Positions 34,787 to 43,648 of a stretch of DNA of 46,237 nucleotides are shown piece after piece; position 1 is the stretch's first letter; every line of letters begins with the position of its first letter. The translations under genes and the position numbers were made by a program. The notes beneath the pieces were generated by a model. That model had not been told where the DNA came from. It worked only from the letters and a program-made list of their open reading frames with translations, and ran no database searches. Location: positions 1 through 46,237 of the forward strand of contig NZ_SSNW01000043.1 in the NCBI RefSeq assembly GCF_004801315.1. The letters run 5' to 3'. Source of the DNA: Deinococcus sp. Arct2-2 (GTDB lineage: Bacteria; Deinococcota; Deinococci; Deinococcales; Deinococcaceae).

Positions 34787-37132
34787 TCATGATCTGCCGC
34801 CTCTGTTCACCTCGTCCAAGTGCAGATGCAAGGCTTCCGGTGTGAATAGGGTGCCCAGCAGCTCCCCCGTCCGTGGGTCAAACACTCGTTCCTCCCCCTG
34901 CCACAGGACCCGCCACGCCCGGTCGCCCCGACGCTTCAGCTCCGCCGGACGAAGCCGCGCAATGCTCTCTGTGAACACCACCAGCGCGACCTGCTTTTTC
35001 GTCAGCGGCTGCATCAACGGCACCGCGAGGCGTGCCCGATTTGCTGCGCGTTCTACTCTCAGTAAGACCGGAAGCTCCAGCTGCACAGTCGTGCTCAGCA
35101 CGGTTCGGAGCAAGGTTAAGGATCCTGTTGCCCACTCCCGCAAGGCCGGCCGGGACTCATCGAGGAGCACGTCCAGCCGCTCACGTAAGGCCACTACTCC
35201 GAGGACATCCGAACCTCCAAACAAGGCCAAGGGGCGCCCATCCTCCACCACCGCAGGAACCTGAGAAGCGCGCACCCGTTGGGCGTGCGCGACCAGCGCC
35301 GCCTGCTCCCGGTCAGGTCGAGGCATTTCACGAGGGCGAATAGGCAGCACGGGCGAGGCCACTGCAACAGGGGCGGCGGGCTCGACGACCCCTGGAGACT
35401 GAGTTCCCCCATCTTCGAGGCCCACAGGCATGCTCATCTCCTCTACGACTGGGAGCGCTGGTGCATTCTTTCGCCCAGCCACTGCCTCGATCACTGGATG
35501 CCAGAGCACCTCTGCCTCTACAGTCACGGGTGGAGTCACCTCCGGGCCAGGCTTCAAGCGCCACCCATTCGCCCACGCTTCCTTGCCATACGCCAACCGC
35601 AACACGCCCTTACTCCGCGTCAAACACACAAACAGCACGCACCGCTCCTCTTCTGGATCTCCATGCGGGGACGGCATCAACTCCGGGTACAACACCGTCA
35701 CCCGCTCCCACTCCAATCCTTTGGCTCGGTGCACCGTCGAGAGCAGGACATCGGCATCCTCATGATACAGCCCTTGCAACACGGCAGACACGGCTGCCAC
35801 ATCCGCCCAGCCCCCCGCCAGTTTCGTCGCTCGGGTCGCCAGTAAGCGCAAACACGCGCACAAGTCCTTGAGTTCCCCAAGAGCCTTCTTAGCGGCCAGA
35901 TCTCCTTCCTTGACCCGGTTGGTCAGCGGTTTGGCCCGCCGCTCGTACACCACATTAACCCGGTCACGCACCTCATCTCCGGTAAAGGGCTGGGGAAAAG
36001 CTTCTTGAGTCGCCGTCTCCAGTCGGGCGGCCAGATCCCGCCCCCGAATATTCACGCTCACCTCCCGGGTCATCAGGCTCAGGGCCATGCGAATCAAGGG
36101 GGCATTCAAGCGAGAAAGGATCACGTCCCCACGCGCAAACGTCGCCGTCTCTGCGGGCAGATGTTCCACCGTGCCCACTTGGGCTTTGGGGGCCGCCTGA
36201 ATAAACGAACTGGCATTCCGAGCTAAAGCAACGTGCGCAGACGGGCAGCGAAATGACACACTCAGCGGCAACTCTTGGGCTTTTAGTCGTTCGGCCAATC
36301 GCCACAAGCCGCATGGATCTGCTCCAGCGTAGGTGTAAATCGCTTGCTCAGGATCCCCCACCGCAATCAACCGGCCAGGGATTGCCGCCGTATCATCCCT
36401 TAACCCCAGCAGATGAAGGACAACCTGCTGGCGCAGGGGTGTCAGATCCTGCGCTTCATCCACCAAGGCCGCCCCCAAGATGCCGGAGCCTAACCCCAAT
36501 TCCAGCGGCAACCATAGGAAGTCGGTAAAGTCCGGTAGGCCGCCTTTCTGCCAATCTCGCAGACTCAACTGCCGGAAGCCCGCCAGCACCCGCCGCATCG
36601 CCGGCACGCCCTGTTCCTCCGGCCACTCTGCACTCACCGCCAAGGCCGTTAGGTCATCCTCGTGCGCTCCGGCACCCAGACCATACTCGCGCGCCAGATC
36701 CCACAACCGTCCGGCTGCCCGCACCAGACGCCGTTCTACCCGCTCACCCTCATACACCAGTCCGGCCAGTCGCAGACTCTTGTCCTCATCCACGTCCAGT
36801 TGGGCATTCCGGGCCTGACACAAGAGTCGCCGCCCATATGCATGCAAAGTACTGGCCCAGACCCGAGGCGGCAGACGCGGCCCCACATCCATGACGGAAT
36901 GCTTGTTGTACGCGAAGTATACCGTACGGCGCGACGCGTCCAAATGCCAGGCGGCTTCCGCCAGCGTCGTCGTTTTGCCACTCCCAGCAGTGGCCCGCAA
37001 GACGAGATGCTGTGTGGTGTCACGAACCGCTTCGACGAAGGTGCGTTGTTGCACGGTGAAGTGCGCCGGAATGGCACGGGCGCTGGGTGTGCGAACCTGC
37101 AGTCGGCCTCGTCGGACAGACAAATTAGTCAT
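34787..37132 (-). CDS. UvrD/Rep-type superfamily 1 helicase with C-terminal extension
   Basis: The protein is 781 residues long. The ATG follows GAGGAGG. Motifs in order are Q-like FTVQQRTFVEAV (25-36), Walker A ATAGSGKTT (47-55), motif II VDEAQD (224-229), motif III AVGDPEQAIYTYAGA (about 256-270), motif IV SFRCP (about 293), motif V STVHRAKGLEWERV (about 470) and motif VI VCLTRSKG (about 505). This is a 3'-5' DNA helicase core, shorter than UvrD in the 1B/2B insertions. The last ~240 residues (after VEAEVLWHPVIEA) are Pro/Glu-rich and then helical with no recognised domain; it has no nuclease motif. A role in repair or plasmid maintenance is inferred. Confidence 0.9.
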   Translation of the reverse strand: MTNLSVRRGRLQVRTPSARAIPAHFTVQQRTFVEAVRDTTQHLVLRATAGSGKTTTLAEAAWHLDASRRTVYFAYNKHSVMDVGPRLPPRVWASTLHAYGRRLLCQARNAQLDVDEDKSLRLAGLVYEGERVERRLVRAAGRLWDLAREYGLGAGAHEDDLTALAVSAEWPEEQGVPAMRRVLAGFRQLSLRDWQKGGLPDFTDFLWLPLELGLGSGILGAALVDEAQDLTPLRQQVVLHLLGLRDDTAAIPGRLIAVGDPEQAIYTYAGADPCGLWRLAERLKAQELPLSVSFRCPSAHVALARNASSFIQAAPKAQVGTVEHLPAETATFARGDVILSRLNAPLIRMALSLMTREVSVNIRGRDLAARLETATQEAFPQPFTGDEVRDRVNVVYERRAKPLTNRVKEGDLAAKKALGELKDLCACLRLLATRATKLAGGWADVAAVSAVLQGLYHEDADVLLSTVHRAKGLEWERVTVLYPELMPSPHGDPEEERCVLFVCLTRSKGVLRLAYGKEAWANGWRLKPGPEVTPPVTVEAEVLWHPVIEAVAGRKNAPALPVVEEMSMPVGLEDGGTQSPGVVEPAAPVAVASPVLPIRPREMPRPDREQAALVAHAQRVRASQVPAVVEDGRPLALFGGSDVLGVVALRERLDVLLDESRPALREWATGSLTLLRTVLSTTVQLELPVLLRVERAANRARLAVPLMQPLTKKQVALVVFTESIARLRPAELKRRGDRAWRVLWQGEERVFDPRTGELLGTLFTPEALHLHLDEVNRGGRS

Positions 37133-37482
37133 GGCCTCCTCGTTGGCCGTGAACTGCTCCTCACCACCTGCCTTCTAGCATGCCAAATCTGCGTCAACCA
37201 CACGCTGGCCCACTCCACCATTCTCCCCTTGAGACAGGGCCAGTGTTGAGTTCACCCCCAAAGAATAGGGGCACGGCCGTGAGTGCACACACCGGCTTGG
37301 CCCCTGAACTGGTACAGCAGGTGATCGAACACAGAACCAACTTGTACAGTGTCAACAAGTGCTCGGCCAACGCGAAAAAACCCGTTAAGCCCACAGGTTT
37401 TTTCACATCATGCTCAGCCCCGTGCGTCCACATCACCGCCACCTCAACGACTCCAGCACACCACCTGCAGCGCGTCACCGCC
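37133..37482. other. Intergenic with a possible terminator
   Basis: No supported gene. The tract AAAAAACC (37375-37382) and GGTTTTTT (37396-37403) can pair and is followed on the plus strand by CAC, on the minus strand by CGCGTTGG; it may be a weak two-way terminator. Confidence 0.4.
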
Positions 37483-37743
37483 CTAGGTGCGCAGCGCCTG
37501 CAAGATGTCTCCACTCTGTTCGCCCGGTAAATGCAGGTCAAGCACCACCAACTGGGGCAGGGAAAAAGTTTCAAATACGCGTAAAGCTGCCGGGCCACCT
37601 ATGACTCGGGTGACTTGGATCTCAGCCGCCACCTCCTCCAAAGCGGTTTCCAGGAGGAGGGCGTCATGTATGTTGTCCTCAATCACCAGCACGTGCCGCG
37701 CTGAACCTGGCTCAATTGCCAGCTCAACGGGCCATGTCGTCAT
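37483..37743 (-). pseudogene. Response regulator receiver domain, C-terminally truncated
   Basis: From ATG 37743 the frame encodes HVLVIEDNIHDALLLETALE and LPQLVVLDLHLPGEQSGDIL, which are the acidic pocket (Glu-Asp) and phospho-acceptor Asp of a CheY-like/Rcp1-like receiver. It stops with TAG at residue 86, right after helix 3. The last third of the domain, with the conserved Thr/Ser and Lys, is missing, and no match is found in the other frames downstream. It cannot fold as a normal receiver. Confidence 0.75.
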
Positions 37744-37791
37744 CCCGGCACCGTACACGACCTGACCAGCTGACGCTATGCAGCTCCCCCT

Positions 37792-38068
37792 TCAGCGCTG
37801 AGTCACCAGCTGAGCTCTGTCCCAGAACGCCACAACACTCTCCACCTGCTGCAAAAAGTCCTCGAATCTCACGGCTTCATGACGTAGGCACTCGCCCGCT
37901 GCTGGTAGACCTGTTGGATGTCATGTTGGTCCTGTGACGTCAACAACATGGTCACTGGAATGTACCCGAAGGGCTCTTGGGCCTTAAGCACGCTCAAGAC
38001 CTCCAGACCGTTGATCCCCGGCATGTTGAGATCCAGCCAGATTACGTCCGGCCCGGGGGCTGCTGGAT
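37792..38068 (-). pseudogene. Second response-regulator fragment, frameshifted
   Basis: The minus strand encodes PDVIWLDLNMPGINGLEVLS, PFGYIPVTMLLTSQD (phospho-Asp and conserved Thr), and ASAYVMKP with the Lys. Then TGA follows because one base is missing in AAGCCGTGAG; adding one G restores VRFEDFLQQVESVVAFW to a stop at 37792. The N-terminal third is lost at the junction with the HU fragment (38069). Confidence 0.75.
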
Positions 38069-38260
38069 CTACAGACTGCTTTTCAAGGTCGAGGCAACCT
38101 TAGACGCAACTTTTTGTCCCGCCGGAATCTGTATCCGCTCCAGCGTGCTCGAATTCATCCCCGTGCGCGCCGGCGTCGCATTCGCACTAAAGGAACCCAA
38201 CTCTGGCAAACTCACGCTCTTCCCGTGCGTTGAGGCTTCCACCACAATCTCTAGCAGCGC
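38069..38260 (-). pseudogene. HU C-terminal fragment
   Basis: The minus strand reads [40 protein letters not shown] and [20 protein letters not shown], ending TAG at 38069. It matches the second half of the HU at 13900 ([20 protein letters not shown]..., [14 protein letters not shown]) with many changes. No start codon or N-terminal half is present; the sequence upstream belongs to an oxidoreductase remnant. Confidence 0.8.
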
Positions 38261-38760
38261 CCCCGGTCAGGGTCTGCAACGTGTCCATCGGCTGGTGGGA
38301 ATCCGCCCCCGATGCCGTAAAACACCGCGCGCCCGCTTGTTCTTACGGCTTCAAAACCCTGCATCGAGGTCGTCCCTACAACATCGAAAGCGACATTGAC
38401 TCTGCCAGTGGAACGCAACTGGGCCGCCCAGTCGTCGCTGTACAGGTACACCTCTGCCGCGCCCCCTTGACGCGCCGCCTCCGCCTTGGTGGGGCTGGAG
38501 GTCAGGGCAACATGCCCCGTGCTCCTGCACCCCAGGCCAGTTGCACCAGCAGTAGTCCCATGCCGCCCGCCGCGTGGACCAGCACCGTTTCGCCTGCTTG
38601 CAGCCAATGGCTGTCCTGAATCAGGTACTGAGCAGTGAGGCCTTGCAGCAAGAGTGTTTCCGCCGCAGTGAGAAGAAACAAGCGTTCCTGACGTGGTCAA
38701 CCGGTGCAGCTGTTGCGGTTTGAGGTTCAAATTGCCCCAGCTCTCGGCTTGCCGTGACGC
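38261..38760 (-). pseudogene. Zinc-type quinone oxidoreductase remnant
   Basis: The minus strand has, in one frame, AETLLLQGLTAQYLIQDSHW and QAGETVLVHAAGGMGLLLVQ (the nucleotide-binding region of QOR-type MDR enzymes). In another frame it has KAEAARQGGAAEVYLYSDDW and NVAFDVVGTTSMQGFEAVRT with SGRAVFYGIGGG. Frameshifts separate the two parts and the N-terminal GroES-like domain and the C-terminus are missing. The gene is dead. Confidence 0.75.
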
Positions 38761-38895
38761 TAGTCAAGGCCACACAACCTTTCTATGACAGGAGCAGGAA
38801 TTATCGCAGAAAGGTCAACATCTTTCTTCAAACTGAGGTGCACTCCCGGGGAACCGGGGGAGCACTTCTGCTTTCTTCTTCTCGTTGCACTTGAG

Positions 38896-39537
38896 TTACT
38901 TCAGATTCTGGTTCTGGGCTGGGACTGGAGGCGCCCACGCTTTGAGCGCCGCTGTTGTTGCGGCCGCCAGTTGTTCCAGATCCGTCCCACTGGTCGGACT
39001 CTTGGTGATCAGGGCACGCCAGTAAATTGGTCCGACCAAGAGGTCGAAGGCAAGTTCATAATCAGGTGTGAACGAGAGTTCACCGCGGGATACAGCGCGC
39101 GCTAACAGCATCTGAACGCTCTCCCGCTTGCGCTGCTGGACATGGATCCGGATCGCTGCCGCGAGCGCTGTATCCCGGCTGGTCTCGGCGTAGAGATCGG
39201 GGAGGATCCGGGCGGCCAAAGGGCGTCGCAACAACTTGAAGGCCTTGGAGAGGTAATCGCGCACGTCGGCCTGCAAGGAGCCGAGATCAGCTGCAACAAC
39301 GATTTCGATCTCAATTTCTGAGATGAGGGCGATGACCATGGCTTCCTTGCTTGGCCAGCGCCGGTACAGCGCAGCCTTCCCCACACCGGCGCGTTTGGCA
39401 ACCGAATCCATGGACAGCTGGTCATACCCAACGCGGGCCAGTTCAATAATGGCGGCACGCCAGATGGCCCGGGTTCGATCTGGACGCAGCAGCGCGCCCC
39501 CACGTGGGGGTTGTTGAACAGAACGGGCAGAGGTCAC
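38896..39537 (-). CDS. TetR/AcrR-family transcriptional regulator
   Basis: The 213-residue protein starts at GTG 39537, with the alternative ATG at 39621 adding an implausible leader. The N-terminal HTH is complete: RAIWRAAIIELARVGYDQLS, MDSVAKRAGVGKAALYRRWP and SKEAMVIALISE. The C-terminal ligand-binding region shows the TetR_C-like end ELAFDLLVGPIYWRALITKS. It is divergent from the SnoaL-like/NmrA-like pair at 39689, which it probably represses until a small molecule binds. Confidence 0.9.
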   Translation of the reverse strand: MTSARSVQQPPRGGALLRPDRTRAIWRAAIIELARVGYDQLSMDSVAKRAGVGKAALYRRWPSKEAMVIALISEIEIEIVVAADLGSLQADVRDYLSKAFKLLRRPLAARILPDLYAETSRDTALAAAIRIHVQQRKRESVQMLLARAVSRGELSFTPDYELAFDLLVGPIYWRALITKSPTSGTDLEQLAAATTAALKAWAPPVPAQNQNLK

Positions 39538-39688
39538 AACCCATTCTAGCGGCGACTGGGCGTTGCACTCCTTTACGAACGCTGATAAGGTGCGGAACGC
39601 TACCGTCTCGTTCCGTAGCAAATCGAACTTCTACCTCAATGCACCAAGAGCATCACCAAAGCTCAACATTCTCTCAGAGGAGATCAAA

Positions 39689-40129
39689 ATGACCGAACTT
39701 AACACCAACCACCTCGCAGAACAACTTTTGTTTCATGCCCTCGACGCTCTCAAACATGGCGATGTCCAACCGTGGATCGAGATGTTTCACGACGACGGGG
39801 TAATGGAATTTCCCTACGCCCCTTTTGGAATGCCAACCCGCGTCGAGGGCAAGGCCGCCATCGCTGAGTACATCCGGCCCTACCCCGAGCGGATTGCGAT
39901 CCGGCGGATTATCCCACAGGCGACGTACCACAGCGGCGACGTGATGGTGGTGGAGTTTGCGGCCGAATCCACCGCTCTCCTCACGGGTCTCCAGGTGGAG
40001 ATGCAGTACATTGCCGTGATCACGCTGGAGAGCGGCAAGGTGAAGGTGTACCGCGATTACTGGAACCCACTGGTCGTCATCCAAGCGATGGGCGGCAGTG
40101 CGGCACTGGGCCAAGGAGAACTCGCATGA
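39689..40129 (+). CDS. SnoaL-like/NTF2-fold protein
   Basis: The 146-residue protein's ATG has AGAGGAG upstream. WIEMFHDDGVMEFPYAPFGM, KAAIAEYIRPY and VEMQYIAVITLESGKVKVYR, then DYWNPL, form the usual SnoaL-like cone-shaped alpha+beta fold used by ketosteroid-isomerase-like enzymes and binding proteins. The acidic residue of the DDGV turn is a candidate for the catalytic Asp. It overlaps the NmrA-like gene by four bases (ATGA), so the two are coupled and likely act on the same compound. Confidence 0.85.
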   Translation: MTELNTNHLAEQLLFHALDALKHGDVQPWIEMFHDDGVMEFPYAPFGMPTRVEGKAAIAEYIRPYPERIAIRRIIPQATYHSGDVMVVEFAAESTALLTGLQVEMQYIAVITLESGKVKVYRDYWNPLVVIQAMGGSAALGQGELA

Positions 40130-40959
40130 GCGGCCGGATTCTCGTGACAGGCGGAACCGGCAAAACCGCCACACCTTTGCTCCGTCGGCTGGATCAAGCA
40201 GGTTGGGCCACCAGGAGCGCCAGTCGTACAGCCGCGCAACCCGGGAGTGTCGCATTTGACTGGCATGACGATCAGGGGCATGACAAGGCACTGGCCGAGG
40301 TGGACCGGATCTATCTGGTAGCGCCGACCGGCTCCCAGACCCCGATTGACGTGATGGAGCCCTTTATCGAACGCGCGTTGAGCCAGGGGGTGCGGCGCTT
40401 CGTGCTGCTCAGCTCGTCGCTCATTGATGAGGGCGGCCCTGCCATGGGCGCCGTGCACGCGCTGCTGCGGCGCCGTGCACCCGAGTGGGCGGTGCTGCGC
40501 CCATCATGGTTCATGGAAAACTTTTCAGAAGGGCCACATCAGCAGACTATCGTCAACGAAAACGTGATCTTTTCCGCGACTGATGATGGCCAAGTTCCAT
40601 TTATCACCGCCGCCGACATCGCAGAAACGGCGTTCAGCGTTTTAACGAATGAACAGGCGCCCAATACCGACCTGCTGCTGACGGGTTCGGCGGCCATCAG
40701 CTATGACCAGGCTGCAGCCATCATTGGCTTAGCGCGGGGGCGGAGTGTGCAGCATATCCGGCTGAGCGAGGCGGCTCAGGCCGCACGCTTCGAGGTAGGG
40801 GGCGTGCCGCCCGGGTTTGCGAGGATGCTGGCAGGCCTTGACCGTGCTATCGCAACTGGTGCTGAGAACCGCACGACCAGTGTCGTTGCATCCGTGACCG
40901 GACGCGAACCAGTGTCGTTCGAGACCTTTGCCGCGCGTCATGCCAGTGTGTGGCGTTGA
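40126..40959 (+). CDS. NmrA-like NAD(P)-dependent reductase (ergot-alkaloid-type family)
   Basis: The 277-residue protein has a Rossmann N-terminus RILVTGGTGKTATPLLRRLD and RSASRTAA for the cosubstrate phosphate. IYLVAPTG, RRFVLLSSSLIDEGGPAMG and WAVLRPSWFMENFSEGP follow the order seen in NmrA-like proteins grouped with fungal festuclavine/agroclavine dehydrogenases; the C-terminal substrate part ends PVSFETFAARHASVW. This resemblance does not mean alkaloid synthesis here. It is translationally coupled to the SnoaL-like gene and opposite to the TetR gene. Confidence 0.85.
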   Translation: MSGRILVTGGTGKTATPLLRRLDQAGWATRSASRTAAQPGSVAFDWHDDQGHDKALAEVDRIYLVAPTGSQTPIDVMEPFIERALSQGVRRFVLLSSSLIDEGGPAMGAVHALLRRRAPEWAVLRPSWFMENFSEGPHQQTIVNENVIFSATDDGQVPFITAADIAETAFSVLTNEQAPNTDLLLTGSAAISYDQAAAIIGLARGRSVQHIRLSEAAQAARFEVGGVPPGFARMLAGLDRAIATGAENRTTSVVASVTGREPVSFETFAARHASVWR

Positions 40960-41012
40960 ACCGTAGCCACATCACTGCCAAGCTTCCCCATATATATTCC
41001 AGCGTCTCGACC

Positions 41013-41158
41013 GGTTGTATGGCCTTGATCAGGTTAAGGTGAGGCTGACCCGTTGCGACTGACTCCAAGCCGTATCGCCACCGATTCCCGATGACCATCA
41101 TCCAGCATGCGGTTTGGCGTTATCACCGCTTTTCCCTCAAGCATCAAGACGTTTAGGA
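41013..41158 (+). mobile_element. IS6-family element, copy 3, left-end remnant
   Basis: GGTTGTATGGCCTTGA (from 41013) is the left terminal repeat. It is followed by a diverged copy of the first ~100 bases of the transposase gene: SKPYRHRFPMTIIQHAVWRY, HRFSLKHQDV and then TAG (41153-41155), with the match ending near 41158. The rest of the element is absent. Confidence 0.75.
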
Positions 41159-41554
41159 ATGACTATCTCCGTCGGTGTCCGGGTGATCGGCGCATGCCGG
41201 TCAAGTTCTTGCGGGCTGGCCAAGACGCGTCTACAACATTTTGTACCGCCCCAGCGCTCAACTTGCTTCAAGTCGCGGATCATCTGAACGGGCGTCCCCG
41301 CGCCCAAACTCGTGTGTCTGCCTTCACACGCCTTCTCGCACAAGTTGCCTGAATAAGTCAGCGGTATCAAAAGCAAAACCACAAAACCTGAGCAAGATCA
41401 CGGTTGACTTGCCACCCTATGGGTCTTGGCAGCCTTGTTTCTAGGAGTGGAGAAGGTTGGCCCAACGAGATGGATACAAGCAAAACGTCGTATTCATCTC
41501 ACCGCTTGCTGAAGTCAACGGACTCCCAATAATTGGTAGCAGTGAAGCTTGCGA
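41159..41554. other. Gene-poor stretch, possible IS30 tail
   Basis: A plus-strand frame ends with LNLLQVADHLNGRPRAQTRV then SAFTRLLAQVA-stop at 41352. LNGRPR is reminiscent of the C-terminal end of IS30-family transposases, whose usual continuation (K-T-L-G) is lost. The match is too short to be sure. The rest, 41353-41554, shows nothing I can support. Confidence 0.3.
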
Positions 41555-42061
41555 TCAGTCACTCGTTCCCGTTATAGCGGGCGAGCTGACAGACCCATCT
41601 GGACTGCTCAGTTGGTCCGTGGCCTGTGAATACTTAAGGAGCAGGCGGGCAAATTCGAGTCGTTCACTTGCTGGCCAGTCTCGAGTGATGTATTCAAAGG
41701 CTTGGCGCTGTTGGCTCCGAAAGCGGTTCCGTAGAGCATATCCGTCTGGTGTGAGCTGAATGACACTTTGCCTGCCGTCATGTTGCGAGGCCAGCCGCAT
41801 GAGGTACCCGTTGGAAATGCCATCGGACACCATCCGGCTGGCCACTGAAACGTCAATAGACAGTTGCTCCGCCAGGCGGCTCACCGTTAGGGTACCGCCA
41901 GCATCGTCGACGAGATTGATGACCAAATTACGCGATAAATCCTTTCGGGACACAGGTGGGTTTACCGGAACTTGGGTCGTCCGTCGCCGCAGCCGCGAGA
42001 AAGCTGCTCCAACTTCGTCCAGCAGGGCGTCATTCATTCCGTTGTCTTGATCGTTCGACAT
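41555..42061 (-). CDS. MarR-family transcriptional regulator
   Basis: The protein is 168 residues long. The winged helix is complete: LSRNLVINLVDDAGGTLTVS, RLAEQLSIDVSVASRMVSDG, and the wing LMRLASQHDGRQSVIQLTP. C-terminal helices (RSQQRQAFEYITRDWPASER) form the dimer. Its start is 98 bases from the start of the divergent amidohydrolase gene, and a dyad covering the promoter lies between them. It probably represses the amidohydrolase. Confidence 0.9.
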   Translation of the reverse strand: MSNDQDNGMNDALLDEVGAAFSRLRRRTTQVPVNPPVSRKDLSRNLVINLVDDAGGTLTVSRLAEQLSIDVSVASRMVSDGISNGYLMRLASQHDGRQSVIQLTPDGYALRNRFRSQQRQAFEYITRDWPASERLEFARLLLKYSQATDQLSSPDGSVSSPAITGTSD

Positions 42062-42079
42062 AAGACCATCTTACACATA

Positions 42080-42113
42080 CTTGCATATACGAAACTACAT
42101 GCTATATTGCAAG
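42080..42113 (+). promoter_or_regulatory. MarR operator overlapping the amidohydrolase promoter
   Basis: The -35-like TTGCAT (42081-42086) and -10-like TATATT (42103-42108) are spaced by 16 bases. The inverted repeat CTTGCATATA (42080-42089) / TATATTGCAAG (42103-42113) covers both boxes, so a bound dimer would block RNA polymerase. The start codon ATG 42159 lies 46 bases further. Confidence 0.65.
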
Positions 42114-42158
42114 CAACTGCAGCGACTCTCGTTGCCTCTGTTCAGTCAGGAGGACACT

Positions 42159-43388
42159 ATGATTACCACGATCATCAACGCGCGAATTTTCGACGGCGAG
42201 CAGCTCATTCAAGACCAAACGGTCGTTATAGACGGTGATCAAATTAGTGCCGTGGGTGGTCCAGTGCCTGCCGGATCGACCATTATTGATGCCCGTGGTG
42301 CCACACTGCTGCCCGGCCTCATCGATGCCCATGTTCATACTTCGGTGGATGGTCTGCGGGCCGCGCTGACCTTCGGCGTCACTACAGAACTAGAGATGCA
42401 GGGTTCTTGGACCAGCGCCGGACGTGAGCAACTCGCCGGACGTGACGACATCGCGGACGTGCGCTCCAGCGGCTTAGCCATCACTGCCCCAGACGGCCAC
42501 CCACACGAACTCTTTCCTGGTGACGGGCCACCCCCTGGCGTCAGCGCCGAGGATATTGAACGCCATGCGCATGAACCGCAGGCAGTGTCTACCCCGCCTG
42601 AGGCGGTAGCGTTCGTAGACCGGCAGGTCGCTAATGGCGCGGATTACATCAAAATCATGATAGAGGAAGGCACGGTGCTCGGTGCCCCCGGCCTGCCAAT
42701 GCCAAGTCAGGACATCATCGTCGCGGCGGTAGAAGCAGCGCACCGCCACGGCAAGATGGCGATTGCCCACGTTCTCACCGCGAGTACATCATTGCAGGCT
42801 GTCGATGCTGGAATGAACGGGCTGGCACACGTGTTCATGGACGTACCGCACACACCAGAAATCGTGGCGGCCATTGTAGCTTCTGGAGTTTTCGTGACGC
42901 CCTGCCTCTGCCTAAATTCCTCAATCATTGGCAATACCGGTGCGGAACTGGCCGCCGATCCACGGGTGAGTTCGCGGTTGAGCCCCGAGTGGATGGGCAC
43001 CCTCTGCGGCAGTTTTGCCAAATACCCGCAGGGCAATCTGGATGAAGTGATGGCGACTGTGCTGGCCTTGCATCGGGCCGGTGTAGATATTTTAGTCGGC
43101 ACCGACGTCTCAGTACCGCTGCCGTTTCTAGGCGGGCTCGCCCATGGCGCGAGCGTTCATCATGAGTTGCAGCTGCTCGTCAAAGCTGGCCTGACCCCGG
43201 TCGAAGCTCTACGTGCTGCAACCTCCGTGCCGGCACGCCGATTCGGCTTGACCGATAGGGGCCGGATTATTGCCGGTGCGCGAGCCGACCTGTTGCTGGT
43301 CGAGGGTGATCCCACTACCACCATCTCCGATACTCTGTCGATTCGAGATGTCTGGCGTCGCGGGGTTCGCCTCGCATCGCGATCCTAA
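42159..43388 (+). CDS. Amidohydrolase-family metal-dependent hydrolase
   Basis: The 409-residue protein starts at ATG 42159 after AGGAGG. The metal ligands of the type I amidohydrolase barrel can be seen: His58-x-His60 (LIDAHVHT), Lys165 (DYIKIMIEEG, the carbamylated Lys position), His204 (AIAHVLTA), His224 (GLAHVFMD) and Asp316 (ILVGTDVS). The small beta-sandwich ends are at MITTIINARIFDG and at the C-terminus (GRIIAGARADLLLVEGDP). It resembles the Xaa-Pro dipeptidase/imidazolonepropionase-like group; the substrate is unknown. The MarR pair suggests induction by an aromatic or other small molecule. Confidence 0.92.
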   Translation: MITTIINARIFDGEQLIQDQTVVIDGDQISAVGGPVPAGSTIIDARGATLLPGLIDAHVHTSVDGLRAALTFGVTTELEMQGSWTSAGREQLAGRDDIADVRSSGLAITAPDGHPHELFPGDGPPPGVSAEDIERHAHEPQAVSTPPEAVAFVDRQVANGADYIKIMIEEGTVLGAPGLPMPSQDIIVAAVEAAHRHGKMAIAHVLTASTSLQAVDAGMNGLAHVFMDVPHTPEIVAAIVASGVFVTPCLCLNSSIIGNTGAELAADPRVSSRLSPEWMGTLCGSFAKYPQGNLDEVMATVLALHRAGVDILVGTDVSVPLPFLGGLAHGASVHHELQLLVKAGLTPVEALRAATSVPARRFGLTDRGRIIAGARADLLLVEGDPTTTISDTLSIRDVWRRGVRLASRS

Positions 43389-43648
43389 ACCCAGCCTAAG
43401 CTCCTCTATCTTCAGCAGCGACCCAACGCAAGATAATACGTGAGCGCCGTCTTGACCGACTGTCGATACACCACACCGATGATCTTCTTTGATGACGTTC
43501 ACAGGTAAGGACGTGGACGTTGTAACCCATGTGTCTACAACCCAGTATTTTAATGTCGGACGTTCCTCTTTCACAAGATCTGTTACTTTTTGACTTGAGA
43601 TTTAAGATGGCTGCTCACAATGAGCATCTCACAGAGGCGCGACCGAGA
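43389..43648. other. Intergenic, no confident gene
   Basis: A minus-strand frame reads RPTLKYWVVDTWVTTSTSLP near 43560-43500 and might be a transposase remnant, but no catalytic motif is seen and I cannot name the family. AT-rich spots occur at 43590. Confidence 0.35.

Noticed and set aside
43389..43574. Minus-strand frame with TLKYWVVDTWVTTSTSLP as a transposase
   Set aside because: It has no catalytic residues or full-length context; kept only as a possible scrap.
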